DNA of 64,000 nucleotides from Shinisaurus crocodilurus (GCA_021292165.1 CM037876.1:316600776-316664775); one strand, 5' to 3'; counted from the first letter of the stretch, positions 1-10,544 are shown. Notes: generated from the sequence alone by a model not told the origin. Numbers and translations: made by a program.

Positions 1-26
1 TTTAAGGGAGGAGTTGATGCTGCTGA

Positions 27-222
27 GTCATAGAATCATAGAAAAGTAGAGTTGGAAGCGACCTATAAGGCAGTGTTTCTCAACCCTGGGTCCCCAGATG
101 TTTTTGGCCTACAACTCCCAGCATGCCCCAGCCAGCTACGCTGGCTGGGACATGCTGGGAGTTGTAGGCCAAAAACATCTGGGGACCCAAGGTTGAGAAA
201 CACTGCTATAAGGCCATCGAAA
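27..222 (-). mobile_element. CR1 LINE 3' end, split by a hAT MITE
   Basis: The reverse complement gives the CR1 3' terminus: the 'ccttccaactct' block followed by 'tatgattctatga' octamers. Only about 60 bp of CR1 is present. It is interrupted at 71-205 by a hAT foldback element, and the 8-bp target duplication 'ctataagg' lies within the CR1 sequence, so the CR1 is older. The CR1 stops at about 222. Confidence 0.75.
71..205. mobile_element. Palindromic hAT MITE (family A)
   Basis: A 135-bp foldback. It starts CAGTGTTTCTCAACC and ends with the reverse complement, GGTTGAGAAACACTG. The arms are almost perfectly complementary through 'tttttggcctacaactccca' to a short central loop. Direct repeats 'ctataagg' at 63-70 and 206-213 are an exact 8-bp TSD, diagnostic of hAT transposition. 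No coding capacity, so it is non-autonomous. Further members lie at about 2.5, 8.3, 10.5, 12.7, 17.4, 20.1, 31.7 and 57.0 kb. Confidence 0.92.
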
Positions 223-1640
223 ATCAGAGCACCCTGAAAGTCTGTTTGGCAGCTGGATTTTCCACAGAAATCTCCTGCTCAAGACTGGAAGATGGAGCTT
301 CAAAATGGACTTCCTCCTCCTGTGAGTTGTGTCCACCTCTGTTTAATATCCCCAGTGGCAAAGTCTCCATATATCCATCTATACACCTCACAACGATGAA
401 GACGTCATGTAGAAGCACACAGGCATTTCCCGCCCCCGTATTATCCCCCCCCCCCGCCTCTTGGCTGGCTACTTTTTGCGGAGATACATTCTTCCTGACA
501 TTCAACCTAAATCTTCCTTCCTGCAATTTAAAAGTATCCTCCTGAGCAATCGGTTGAGACAAACGCTTGAGTCAGAAGACAGTAAAGATCCGAGGCACGC
601 TGCACAATCAAGAGGATCACATTTTGTTGTTGTTGTTGCCTTGGCGTCGCTTTTTATGGTTCAGGGGATCTCGCATAATGACATTACATTAAATGTCACT
701 TTCTTTCCCACCCTGGCACATAATCACCATTGTAGCTCCTCCTGAGAGATGTTGCCCAGGATTAGCCAGGCAAGCCACGGCAGCGGTGCACTACGTGGCA
801 TTCATGTCAGTGGGTGCTTTGGGGAAGAATTTGTCTCATTATACCCAGTAAAAATGGCACAAAAGAAGCCATCAGAATCTCATTCTCAGAGGTAAATAAA
901 GCTAATGCAAGAAGACAGGAGCAATGGGAAACAGCCAAAGATCTGACTGTTAGTCTAAATTAATATGTGGATTTCAGACCTCCTCTCCATTCTCTCTTTG
1001 GCTTCACTGCCCACAATTCCTCATCCACAAACCTCTAGTCCCCAAAGCGACTTCCTTGCGTGCTCCCTTCTTGCAAACAGCCAGCATGCCGTCTTCTCTC
1101 CCTGGACTCTGCTCGAGTGTTTCTCCCCCCCTAATACAAGTGACCCCCCTGTTCATCGTGGCCATTCTGCTCATCGGTGCTCCTTCAAGCCCATGCTTCA
1201 ATGTCTATGGCCTACTCTGTCCAACTTCCTTCCTCTGCCTTGACTTCAGCCGCCCCCCTGGCCCCTCTTTGAATTCAACTTCCATGACATCACAGCAGCT
1301 CAGAAAATCATGGCCAAGACACTCACAGCGAAGGGAGTGGAAGTACATGTGGGGACTAAACATGGATTTGGCTCCACAACCTGAGTGTAGAAGGTTCAGA
1401 CTGGCTCTCTCTGTTATCCTGGGCACAGAATCTGCTTCCCAGAGATCTTTCTGCTGGAGTTGCCAGTGAATGAACCACTTGCATGCAACACATGTGCTCC
1501 ACCACTGGGCAATGGATCTTCCTCGGTGCAAGTACCCAAATGGATCACAGAGCAAAAGACTGCACAGCAGCATCTGCATTTCAAAGGATCTTTGGTAAGA
1601 GGGCTGAGAAAGCTCATGACCAGTCAGAGAAGACTGTATC
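223..1640. other. Unassigned stretch, no gene recognised
   Basis: Mostly single-copy-looking DNA with a C-run near 447-456 and a short TTG run near 625-640. Frames of up to about 137 codons occur on both strands but lack domain character, splice-site framing or coding composition. I recognise no repeat family with confidence. Confidence 0.5.
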
Positions 1641-1796
1641 CGGCTGGGTCGGGGTGGGCAACCTGCTTCTCAAGGGCTGCCCCCAGCCTAATTTCAGGTG
1701 GAGGGAAGAGGAAGGGAGAGAAAGGGGGTGTCAGAAAGAGAGAGGGTGAAAAAGTGGAGTGTCAGAGAGAGAGTTAGCAAGAGGGGAAGTGGTTTA

Positions 1797-2171
1797 AGGA
1801 AATAAGAACATAAGAAGAGCCGAACTGGATCAGAACGAGGGCCCATCTAGTCCAGCATTCTGTTCACACAGTGGCCAATGAGCAGCCCATGGGAAACCCA
1901 CAAGCAGGACATGAGTGCAACAGCATCCTCCACCCATGTTCCCCAGCAACTGGAGTACATGGGCAGACTGCCTCTGATTCTGGAGGTAGCATATAGCCAT
2001 CAGGACTATGAATCCTTATCCTCCTTTTTAAAGCCCCCCCAAATGGGTGGCCATCACCACATCCCGTGGAAGTGAATTCCATAGTTTAACTCTGCGCTGT
2101 GTGAAGAAGTCCTTCCTTTCATCTGTCCTGAACCTCCCACCAATCAGCTTCATGGGGTGACCCCGCTGGGG
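1797..2171 (-). mobile_element. CR1 LINE, 3' untranslated end and last codons (minus)
   Basis: The reptile CR1 3' block in reverse: 'aacataagaagagcc', 'tctagtccagcattctgtt', 'cacacagtggccaa', then the reverse of the ORF2 end ('ccatagtttaactctgcgct', 'caccaatcagcttcatgggg'). GA-rich sequence with the same character (hydroxyl-like 'agagagag' runs) continues on both sides (1690-1796, 2172-2230), suggesting insertion into an older repeat. Confidence 0.85.
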
Positions 2172-2493
2172 TTTCAGAGAGCGAGAGCGAGGAGGGGAAA
2201 GGGTGACAGAAAGAGAGCAGGAAATGGGTGCCCCCCGGCTACTTTGGCACTACCCATGCCAATTGCTGGCATAGGGCCTCCAACAGACAAGCCCCAAGGG
2301 GCTACCTGTTGGCAGAGTATTGGCAGATAAAAGGTTCCCCACCACCGGGCCAGGTGGACCAACAGTCTGACTTGGTATAAAGAGCCTTCCTTGGATCACT
2401 CGCCAGCCAGAAGATCCCATGGGACGGCCCTGGGTCTAAAGTGAGCAAGGCTGAGGCTGCCCTGCCACGCCAGTTGCCGCCAACTCCCTAGAC

Positions 2494-2633
2494 CAATGTT
2501 CTCCAACCTTGGGTCCCCAGACGTTTTTGGCCTACAACTCCCAGCATGCCCCAGCCAGCGTAGCTACGCTGGCTGGGGCATGCTGGGAGTTGTAGGCCAA
2601 AAACATCTGGGGACCCAAGGTTGGAGAACGCTG
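2494..2633. mobile_element. Palindromic hAT MITE (family A)
   Basis: A 140-bp foldback like the one at 71-205, with terminal inverted repeats decayed at two bases (CAATGTTCTCC / GGAGAACGCTG). Flanks 'ccctagac' (2486-2493) and 'ccctagat' (2634-2641) match at 7 of 8 bases, the expected hAT TSD. Confidence 0.9.
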
Positions 2634-2886
2634 CCCTAGATGGTGTGTTACCCATGCTATGCATGGTGGTCACTGGAGGGGTGTGTGTGGGTGTCCCATG
2701 GTGGTTTTTCCTCAATGCTGCCACACACCGGCTTGACAGCATGAGGTTTTCTCCTCCTCCAGATGGAAGCAGCCTGCAGGAGCCCCTTGTGGCGGAGTGA
2801 CAGGCAGAAGCCCAGGGAGGGGCCAAGCTGAACATTCCAGAGGCTCTGACTGGCTGAGGCCGAGAGCACAGAACCCCAGGGAGTTG

Positions 2887-3102
2887 ACAGAAATTTCCTG
2901 ACTGTCAGAGCAATAAGACAATGGAATCAACTACCTAGGGAGGTGGTGGGCTCTCCCACTCTGGAGGCATTCAAGGTGCAGCTGGACAGACATCTGTCAG
3001 AGATGCTTTGACCTGGATTCCTGCATTGAGCAGGGGGTTGGACTCGATGGCCTTGTAGGCCCCTTCCAACTCTACTTTTCTATGATTCTATGATTCTATG
3101 AC
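2887..3102 (+). mobile_element. CR1 LINE 3' end (plus)
   Basis: Begins in the last ORF2 codons ('atttcctgactgtcagagca'), then 'gcagggggttggactcgatg', 'ccttccaactctac' and the terminal octamer repeat 'attctatg' three times. It is 5' truncated, as is usual for CR1. The 3' tail block is the one shared with the 5S-type SINEs of this window. Confidence 0.88.
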
Positions 3103-3665
3103 AGTTAAGGGGAGTTGGTGGTCAGTTGGGGAAGAGAGTGGGTTGGAGTGGGAGGTTAGTAGAGTAGGCAGGGAAAGGTGGTGACCCCATCTAGTCCGGC
3201 ATTCTGAAGAGAAGAGTTCAGACGGGAAATCTAGTACTAAGTTGTGAGAAAGCAAACGTGAAGGTGTTAGTGTAGAACCCTTCACAGGAGTCTCCACTTA
3301 GGGAGTGAAGGACCTTCTGTCCGAGGAAGAAGGTGAAGCTCTGGACTAGTGAGAGGGACAGTTAAGTTCCCTGGTCTGATCCTGTAACTTCCAAGTAACC
3401 AAGCCAAATTGATACAAAGAGCGCTGTATAACATCTGCCCGCCTTTAACCTGAATCTAAGCAAAGAACAAGTTTGAATGTAACTGTTGAAAATTCCAAGT
3501 TATCTGTTCCTGAGTTGAATATCAGTTTAGAGACTTTGTGAGAACAATAAATCAACCTTTTTATTCAAAGTTCTAATTCTCCAGAGTCTGACTGGTGGAC
3601 AGGAAAGTAAGAAGGGAATTAACGGAGGGGCACCCTGCTTCAAGTAATCAAATGAAACAAACTGC
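3103..3665 (+). other. Unassigned; faint LTR-like features
   Basis: Single-copy-looking sequence with a polyadenylation signal-like AATAAA at 3545-3550 followed by a T-rich run. That is compatible with an old solo LTR, but I see no matching 5' end, primer-binding site or TSD, so the assignment is weak. Confidence 0.2.
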
Positions 3666-4680
3666 TCTTCAGACAAACAAACATGGGTGAACAGCTACAC
3701 ATAAGACCTAAGACATATAATCGGCTAACACAACTTTAAAAGACAGCTTAAAGTCTGAAGTGACCAATACAAGGTGGCACTTGGTGAGAGCGAAGTACAC
3801 ATTGAGGGTGTGGGCTTTGGAGCGAGGGGTCCCGTCCGCTACACCCCTCTCCACGCATCCCCACAGCATTCTCTTATGGCCACCCGGTTCTTTTTGGGAA
3901 GCAGCTTTGATTGGCTTAGCAAAATAAAACACGCTCTAAGCAATTGGTTGCCATGATGCAGCCACTGAGCAGAGAACAGGCCAATGCATCTTAGCCTGTC
4001 TGTCTGGGGAGCACTAGAAATGCCGCTGAACTTAGAGATGTAGGCAGGTGGCCAGTCGTATTTTATGGGACACAGACAAATGCTGAACACAAGCACCGTG
4101 GCGGCATATGAGGGAACTGCAGCAAAGCCTCTATGCCTTAATGCACCGTGGGGAGGGAAAAGGCTGGTTGTTGTAACAATGAATATCGCAGCAAGGCCGG
4201 CTGCACAAATCCACGGGAAAGAAGTAATCAGCGATGAATGCTGGATCCTGGCACATCGACTCATTTGTCCTTGTCCTGAAGTACTTCCATGCCACGAAGG
4301 GCGCTCAGAGTGAGTCCACTATGACAAGGCTTCACAGGGCCACACTGCAGGGCTGGACGTCATACTTCGTGAATTGGCTAGGCTGGCTGAGCTTGCTAGC
4401 AAAAAAGAAGAGGGGCTTGCCGGCGGGAGGCTTCTTTAGTCCCCTCCTCCCCAAATATCAAATGAGAAATGTTTTCCACTGGAGTGGGGTAGAGGTTTGC
4501 TGCACCCGTCATGTCGACAGCCGCAACCATCAATAGGAGCCTCTCTCCACCACAGTCTGTTCTCTGGGCTAGGAAGAACCTGGCGAATTTTGAAAGAAAA
4601 TTCTTACACAAAATGAACCAAAATCGATGCCTCGCCCATTTGCACTGGCCACATTCAACAGATACAGCCAATCCCAGCAT
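3666..4680. other. Unassigned stretch, no gene recognised
   Basis: No LINE, SINE or MITE signature recognised. The longest frames (141 codons minus, 100 codons plus) overlap each other and have no recognisable domain. Treated as non-coding. Confidence 0.45.
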
Positions 4681-4682
4681 TA

Positions 4683-4930
4683 CATCAGGGGTGCTGAACC
4701 TCTTTCAGTCTGAGGGCCAAATTCCATTTCTGAGGAGCTCTTGGGGGCCGCATCCCAGCGGTGGGCAGGGCCGAAGGCAAAAAGGGAGGGGCCAAAATAC
4801 CAGCCTATTTTCACTTAAAACTCTCGCTGGCATTAACTAGGCCCGAGGAGAGGCATTCCAACCTTTTAGAATGGGGAACAAACTGCAGGATGACACCAAA
4901 CGAAAAGCCAGGATGACACCAAATGGTCAG
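4683..4930. mobile_element. Charlie-like hAT fragment (family D)
   Basis: Starts 'caggggtgctgaacctcttt', a Charlie-type hAT end, and contains 'gccgcatcccagcggtgggc', 'ggaggggccaaaataccagc' and 'gaggcattccaacctttta'. The same string of motifs recurs in the opposite order at 32,937-33,225 and 51,600-51,945, defining a dispersed family. No TSD could be set. Confidence 0.6.
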
Positions 4931-5002
4931 TGGGTGGGGGAAAGGGGGTGGGACAGGGGAAGAGGAGTTTATTTAAATCAATCCATCAGGGGTGGTCCTC
5001 TG

Positions 5003-5540
5003 GGTGATGGGGTGGTCCCCACGGCCACGGCCTTGAGGGAGGCAGTGGTGCGACCACTGCTGAAAAATCCCTCCCTGGATCCAGAGATCTGTGCCAACTC
5101 TCGTCCAGTCACAAATATCCCATTCTTGAGCCAGGTGCTTGAGAGAGTGGTGGCGTCTCAGCTGCAGGCGCTCTTGAATGAAACCGATTATCTGGATCCA
5201 TTCCAGTCTGGATTCAGGCCTGGTTTGGGGATAGAATCAGCCTTGGTCGTCCTGATGGATGACCTTCTTCGGGAGAGGAACAGGGGGAGTGCGACCCTCA
5301 TACTTCTTCTGGATCTTTCAGCGGCTTTTCATACTACTGACCATGGTATCCTCCTGGACCACATCCATGAGTTGGGAGTTGGAGGCACTGTTCTATAGTG
5401 GTTCGACTTGTACTTGTGGGGTCGGTTCCAGAGGATAGCATTGGGTAACTGCACCTTGGCAGCTGAACTGGGCGGGGTGCCACAGGGTACCATCTTGTCC
5501 CCAATGTTATTTAATATCTATATGAAGCCATTGGGAGAGG
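5003..5540 (+). pseudogene. L2-clade LINE reverse transcriptase fragment (plus)
   Basis: Translates as the N-terminal half of an L2-type reverse transcriptase: a PLLKNPSLDP-like segment, 'RPVTNIPFLSQVLERVV', 'FQSGFRPGLG', 'LLLDLSAAFHTTDHG', then a stop near 5397, resuming with 'GGVPQGTILSPMLFNIY'. It matches the better-preserved minus-strand L2 at 27.6-30.25 kb. It ends abruptly before the YADD box at 5540, where an oppositely oriented L2 3' end starts. Broken by at least one stop and truncated at both ends, so non-functional. Confidence 0.88.
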
Positions 5541-6175
5541 TCATTTATTTATTTATTTATTTATTTATTTATTATATTTATGAATCGCCCATCTGGCCAG
5601 ACATCTGGCCACAATTTACAATCCAATAAAATACAAGGGGGACACACACACACACACAGTATAAAACACAACTAAAAACAGAACAAAACTTAAAAATCCT
5701 AACGCACCCCATATTCCCGCTTGAAAAGCCACGTTTTTAATGCACGGCGGAAGCTAATCAAGGAAAGGGCATGGCGGAGGTCACTGGGGAGAGAGTTCCA
5801 TAAATTGGGGGCTGCCACAGAAAAGGCCCTCTTCCTAGTCCCCACCAGCCTGGTTTCTCTGGCTGATGGGACAGGGAGAAGGCCGTCCATGGCAGATCTT
5901 GTTGAGCGGCCTACTTGATGCTGCTGGAGGCGCTCCTTGAGATATACTGGACCAGAGCCATACAGGGTTTTAAAGGTCAACGCCCACACCTTGAATTCGG
6001 CTCGGCAAACAACTGGTAGCCAGTGCAACTCTTTGAGCATTGGAGTGATGTGATCACGCCAGCGGCAGCCTTTAACCAGGCGAGTTGCTGCATTCTGTAC
6101 CAGCTGCAACTTCTGAACCGTCTTCCAGGGTAACCCCACGTAGAGCGCATTACAGTAGTCTAGGCAAGACTACTG
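5541..6175 (-). pseudogene. L2-clade LINE 3' end (minus), C-terminal frame open
   Basis: Starts with the (TTTA)n-type L2 tail and the terminal motif 'cgcccatctggcc' at about 5586. The minus strand encodes the C-terminal L2 domain for 146 codons (6139-5699): [69 protein letters not shown]. 5' truncated near 6175. The last 80 bp and the adjacent DNA are duplicated at 6979-7182. Confidence 0.88.
5543..5572. repeat. (TTTA)n microsatellite, L2 tail
   Basis: About 7 tandem TTTA units forming the 3' tail of the minus-strand L2 copy. The same tail array is seen at every L2 3' end in the window. Confidence 0.9.
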
Positions 6176-6295
6176 CACTAACATGGCTGGATACACACGG
6201 ATTCCAGCCAGGACTTTTAAGAGCAAAGCACTCAGTGCTCTGGACCTGGAGGGATGAATCTGTCACTTTGGTCTCCTCCCACACAACATCTCAAG
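6092..6295 (+). repeat. Direct duplication, copy 1 (204 bp)
   Basis: Nearly identical to 6979-7182 (offset 887 bp; one substitution seen, 'acttctgaac' versus 'acttccgaac'). It spans the 5' truncation point of the minus-strand L2 and about 120 bp of neighbouring DNA, so it is a local segmental duplication rather than a second L2 insertion. Confidence 0.9.
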
Positions 6296-6978
6296 ATTTT
6301 TCCATAACGAATAGGAAGGAACATGCAAATTTTGGTAAATTCTGATCAACACCAAACTGAAACGAAATTCTCACCACCACCCCTGCTGTTCCTGCAGCAT
6401 CCCCTCTATTCCTCCACCCCAGCTGTATGCAGATCCAAATTTTGTGAATAAAGACCAAAACTTCCCTTGCTGGTGAAGGAGACACTTTGCATATTTCACT
6501 AGTTCAAAATAAAAGGACCAGGTATGGGCAGACCTGCTAATTTCAGTTTCTCTCTGACCATTTCTCATTTTTCCAATCTTAAATTCAGTTCATCCTGAAC
6601 TTTGAGATATGTATTTTTTAAAAGTCTGCATGAAAATTCATAAGCCCTTTTGTGCACATTTTCCCCTAAGATATGCATTCTGTATGCAATTTTGCCTAAT
6701 ATACACATATTTTGCAAGCAATTTCCCTAATGCAATCCAGTTTTGAACATCATTTCCCCCAAAGTATGTATTTTTGTATGCATGTTTTGAGTAGAAAAAT
6801 CCTTTGCAAAATTTGGAAAGGTGTGGATTTAGAAGGATAACTGAGTTCACCCAGTGTTTTGAAAGTACAAAATTAGGGAAGCCCGTATCAAAATGAGAAC
6901 AAATGTCTTCAGGGCCAGTCTTAAAAAGGATAGTGCCATTTTCTGGCTCTCGGGTTCTGCATGCCACCCCAGTGTGTG
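6296..6978. repeat. Old degenerate repeat rich in 'tgcattttt' and 'gaaattctc' words
   Basis: Lies between the two copies of the 204-bp duplication. Recurrent words ('tttggtaaattctgatc', 'gaaacgaaattctcac', 'atatgcattctgtatgc', 'gtatgcatgttttgag') reappear near 8.4-8.6, 14.2-14.4, 16.9-17.2, 22.7-22.9, 32.4-32.6 and 60.5 kb. This suggests an old dispersed DNA-transposon family. Confidence 0.5.
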
Positions 6979-7182
6979 ATTCTGTACCAGCTGCAACTTC
7001 CGAACCGTCTTCCAGGGTAACCCCACGTAGAGCGCATTACAGTAGTCTAGGCAAGACTACTGCACTAACATGGCTGGATACACACGGATTCCAGCCAGGA
7101 CTTTTAAGAGCAAAGCACTCAGTGCTCTGGACCTGGAGGGATGAATCTGTCACTTTGGTCTCCTCCCACACAACATCTCAAG
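6979..7182 (+). repeat. Direct duplication, copy 2 (204 bp)
   Basis: Second copy of 6092-6295. Flanking DNA on both sides differs from copy 1, so the repeat ends sharply. It includes a short piece of L2 C-terminal coding sequence in minus orientation. Confidence 0.9.
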
Positions 7183-8284
7183 TATCAGACTTCAGGATAC
7201 AAGCATGACTCTCTCAGGGTCCAAAACAGCTGCTACAGACTGGCCAGTCATGCCACATGCAAGATGCGGTTTTGTCAATAGAGGCTGAAAAGGTAATTCT
7301 CCATGACATTTATTTTGAGCTTGCGATGGGCAGCTCCGGCAGGTGCATGATTTGCAGGTGGTCTCCCACCCAGCAATCACACCCCCAGTGGTCATACAAA
7401 TTGGCCTTAAGATGCCACACAACAATACTTATGTAAATCAATACCAAATAGACCAACCACCTCACACATCCATCAGAAGAGAACTGAAGCATAATGGCCA
7501 TTTATGAATGATTAAAGGCCCCACTTCCTGAATCTCCCCTTGAAGTGCCACAGCAGCCTCATTTTTTCAGGACGTAAATATGAACATGCACCCGTATGTC
7601 ACAGGTTGTAAGTTTTTAATGCTCACCCAGCTGGAAGAACGCTAAACAACAGTGCCAATGAGCTATAAGGGGAAATCTATGCTCTTCCAAGAACCAGAAT
7701 GTTTCCCCTTTAACTTAATAGACAGTTTGCTGATCAGCCTTGCAGTGTCGGAATTAGATCAGCTTCATACAGGAGTGGTGGGGAAGAAGAACTGGGATCT
7801 AATTAGCTGCTTGTTTCCATGTGCTTCTGCTATTAATTAGGAAGGTTTTCATGACTCTGGAAATGTGGTTTGAGGTCAGTGAGAAATGGACAAATAGCTG
7901 AACAAATTTAAGCTTTCAGAAGCAAACAAGGAACTAACTCATCTGTCTAAGTGTGGATAGCCAGAACGGACACCCCTAAGCCTGGTGCCTACCGTAGAGA
8001 GGTCAGGGGGGCGAGCTTAGGCATAACTAGCATGGTCATAACTGGACATCAGGGATGCATGAGAAATTTGTTTCAGTTCATTTTTTTAAAATCAGGTTTT
8101 ACCCAGTTTGCATTTTACAGATTGAACATGTACTCAAACACAATCTGCAGTTGAAGTCCGCACATTCCCGAACTTGCAATGTGATCTGTGGAGCCCCTCC
8201 CCCAAAGAGTTCGACAGAATGCAGACATTTGAAAAATGTGTCTGAAAAAATGCGTACTTTTTGAACCGTGCACACAAACACGGC
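7183..8284. other. Mostly single-copy DNA; possible conserved non-coding element
   Basis: No repeat family recognised. The interval 7700-7860 is AT-rich, low in CpG and carries homeodomain-type cores ('gaattagatcagc', 'gatctaattagctg', 'ctattaattagg'). That fits the look of a developmental enhancer, but conservation cannot be tested here. Confidence 0.35.
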
Positions 8285-8403
8285 CAGTGTTCTCCAACCT
8301 TGGGTCCCCAGATGTTTCTGGCCCATCCAGCTTGAGGGAGTCAAGCTTTGTCTAGGCCAGTGTTCTCCAACCTTGGGTCCCCAGATGTTTCTGGCCTACA
8401 ACT
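8285..8403. mobile_element. Two partial hAT family A arms around a copied flank
   Basis: 8285-8323 and 8358-8403 are both the left arm of the family A MITE, in direct orientation. The 34 bp between them (8324-8357) plus the second arm make an 80-bp block identical to 10,511-10,590, which includes the non-transposon flank of the intact MITE there. Neither arm here has a partner arm or TSD. See findings. Confidence 0.85.
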
Positions 8404-8660
8404 TCAATCAACGGGAGAAGAATGTGTACGTTTCAAAGATGTGCAGAATTCACGCTCACGTTTGGAAAAAATATGCAAGAAAATACACACACAGCTCTAT
8501 GTGAAGAGAAAAGCAACAACAACAACACAAAGACTGCAATCTGCAACGACGTGTGGCAGAACGAGTTCTGAGGTGGAATTTGGAGAACTTTTTCGAACTC
8601 GGGTTTTGCTTGTATGCACACCCTGCTGGAGATAAGGAAGCTTTCCATCTTGTTTCATAC
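8404..8660. repeat. Old degenerate repeat with a short CAA run
   Basis: Contains 'gtgtacgtttcaaagatg', 'gaaaaaatatgcaagaaa' and 'ttttcgaactcggg', words shared with the 16.9-17.2 kb block. Includes a (CAA)n run near 8513-8528. Probably the same old DNA-transposon family as 6296-6978. Confidence 0.45.
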
Positions 8661-8688
8661 ACCATCACTTTGTGGTTTATCAAAATAA

Positions 8689-8882
8689 ACATAAGAGCAT
8701 CAGAAGAGCCCTGCTGGATCAGACCAAGCACCCATTTAGTCCAGCATTCTGTTCACACAGTGGCCAACCAGCTGCCCACGGGATCCCAAAAGCAGAACAT
8801 GAGTGCAACAGCACCCTCCTGCCCATGTTCCCCAGCCACTGGAGCACATAGGCATACTGCCTCTGATACTGGAATAGTCATT
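8689..8882 (-). mobile_element. CR1 LINE 3' end (minus)
   Basis: Reverse of the reptile CR1 3' UTR: 'cagaagagccctgctggatc', 'tttagtccagcattctgttc', 'cacagtggccaaccagctgc', 'catgttccccagccactgga'. Truncated near 8882, just before a family B MITE. Confidence 0.85.
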
Positions 8883-8898
8883 ATCTCTCCACCTAGCC

Positions 8899-9026
8899 CA
8901 GGGCTCTCCAACCTTTGGTCCCCAGATGTTGCTGGCCTACAGCTCCCAGCATACCCAGCCAGCATGGCTAGTGGCAAGGGATTCTGGGAGCTGTAGTCCA
9001 GCAACATCTGGGGATCCAAGGCCCTG
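8899..9026. mobile_element. Foldback hAT MITE (family B)
   Basis: Begins CAGGGCTCTCCAACC, with arms 'cagatgttgctggcctacag' and the complementary 'ctgtagtccagcaacatctg'. The right terminus is shortened ('ccaaggccctg' where 62,625 has 'ggctggagagccctg'), and no TSD is visible. A complete relative with a near-perfect TSD lies at 62,490-62,625. Confidence 0.8.
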
Positions 9027-9139
9027 AGGCCCCCCAACACCTGGAAGTTTCCCACCCCTAGTTTAAAATCGCAGGCTATCAAAAGGTGTTACAGGTGTGC
9101 AATCCACTCAGGTGGGATTCCATCTGGGATTCAGTTTCC

Positions 9140-9515
9140 GGGCCGGTTCACACGACACAGGAACCGTGAGGGAGCAGATACGGGAAGCACGGAAATTCAC
9201 CATGGGCGGTAGAGGGGTAAGCCACTACCACATGTGGCCACCCTGCCATGTGAACAGCGGGCGGCCGTCCCGCGGGGGGGCCCTGTGGCCGCACAGAGGC
9301 GGCAACCCAGAGCGGCCAGAGCTGCGGCCCCACTGAGCATCCCGAGCTGCCTCCCCCTAGCGCCAGGAGGCCCACGCTGCGGTGCGGAGACTGCTGGCAC
9401 CACCGCGGTCTGCCCACGTGTGCGGGGCGCAGGTCGTCTGCGGCGCCCCGCCGGACCCCACGGACGGCCCTGTGGCACCTCCCCCGCTCGCCACCTGGGT
9501 CATATGAACTGGCCC
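9140..9515. mobile_element. GC-rich terminal-inverted-repeat element
   Basis: The left end 'gggccggttcacacgac' and the reverse complement of the right end, 'gggccagttcatatgac', match at 14 of 17 bases. The interior is strikingly GC- and CpG-rich (9250-9480), unlike its surroundings. No convincing TSD, so the superfamily is undecided. Frames of about 90-106 codons inside are composition artefacts. Confidence 0.6.
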
Positions 9516-9771
9516 TCCCTGTCCTACAACAATGTATTTCCTTCTGGATTTTAGTTGGCGAGTTGCTTTGCCATCTTCCCAGAATACACCATTCCCTAAT
9601 GTTTGAAATGATGAATATCTCTCAGGCAGTTGCACCATGGGTTTCACTGGCTTAACACTGTGTAACCAGTGCTTTCGAATGCATCAATTCAATAGAAAAC
9701 ATGGTAGATGTTGGAAATTCTGCCTACAGTTTCAGAACACAGCACAGCATTAATGTAACGCACATTTAATC

Positions 9772-9850
9772 TGCAATCCTAAATACACTCAGTAGGAACT
9801 AAAATCCCATTGGAATAAAAGGGAGCTTACTTCCAAGTGAGCGTGCACAG
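9772..9850. mobile_element. Short palindromic repeat with TGCAATCCTA ends (fragment)
   Basis: Begins 'ctgcaatcctaaatacactc' and continues to 'gggagcttacttccaagtga'. Related pieces are at 18,283-18,355 and 54,664-54,735. The shared theme is 'gcaatcctat' plus 'gggacttactt', a small dispersed sauropsid repeat. Confidence 0.5.
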
Positions 9851-10544
9851 TATCACAATGTAACAAAGGAAAATGTGCTTTTAACCAGAATAGTGTGGTA
9901 ATCTTTCAGAAGATGAAGGGTCTGCTAAGAACAGAAGTCTGACAGACATTTTCTGTAGACAAGAGCCCCTGCATTCTTGAGAGCAGAGAGCCGTCCAAAA
10001 AGCATGTGCTGAAAAGCTGCAATTGAGACATTGTGCAGGGATGACTTGCACAGAAGAATAGAGGTAGAGACATTTATCCTGGATGTTTAGATAAAGAAAT
10101 GGCATAAGTTTGTACGATGTCACCATGCGGTTTAGTTTTCTTGCTGAAAGCTGCCATTTCAGGGTGCATGTGAAACCAGCTTCCTTTTCTTTCACATCTT
10201 GTTTCATGACTATTTGCAACTGTTGTTCCCATAATCTGCTGCCATCACCTGTGCATCCAACTGAAAGTGACACAATGTGCAGAGGAACGGCCGTCATCCT
10301 CCCTCAAATGCGCATTGGGATGTGAGTCCTGCAGCTGTGAATGAGCTTTGGCCCATATGCCTTAATATTTGGGACATGTTCCCTCTTTCCCCGCCCCCTG
10401 TTCCTGGCAAACAGTTCTGCAACATTTCGTAAAGGGGTGTGACCATCCGAGCTGACAAAAAGAAGGGCTCATTTTATGGGTGAGGACAGAAACTATACAT
10501 AAAATCCTCCCATCCAGCTTGAGGGAGTCAAGCTTTGTCTAGGC

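Noticed and set aside
3103..3665. Solo LTR of an endogenous retrovirus
   Set aside because: Only a polyadenylation-like signal was seen; no termini, TSD or partner LTR. Kept as an unassigned note at low confidence.
9097..9647. Arg/Pro/Gly-rich frames on both strands
   Set aside because: They are open only because the GC-rich transposon interior lacks stop codons.
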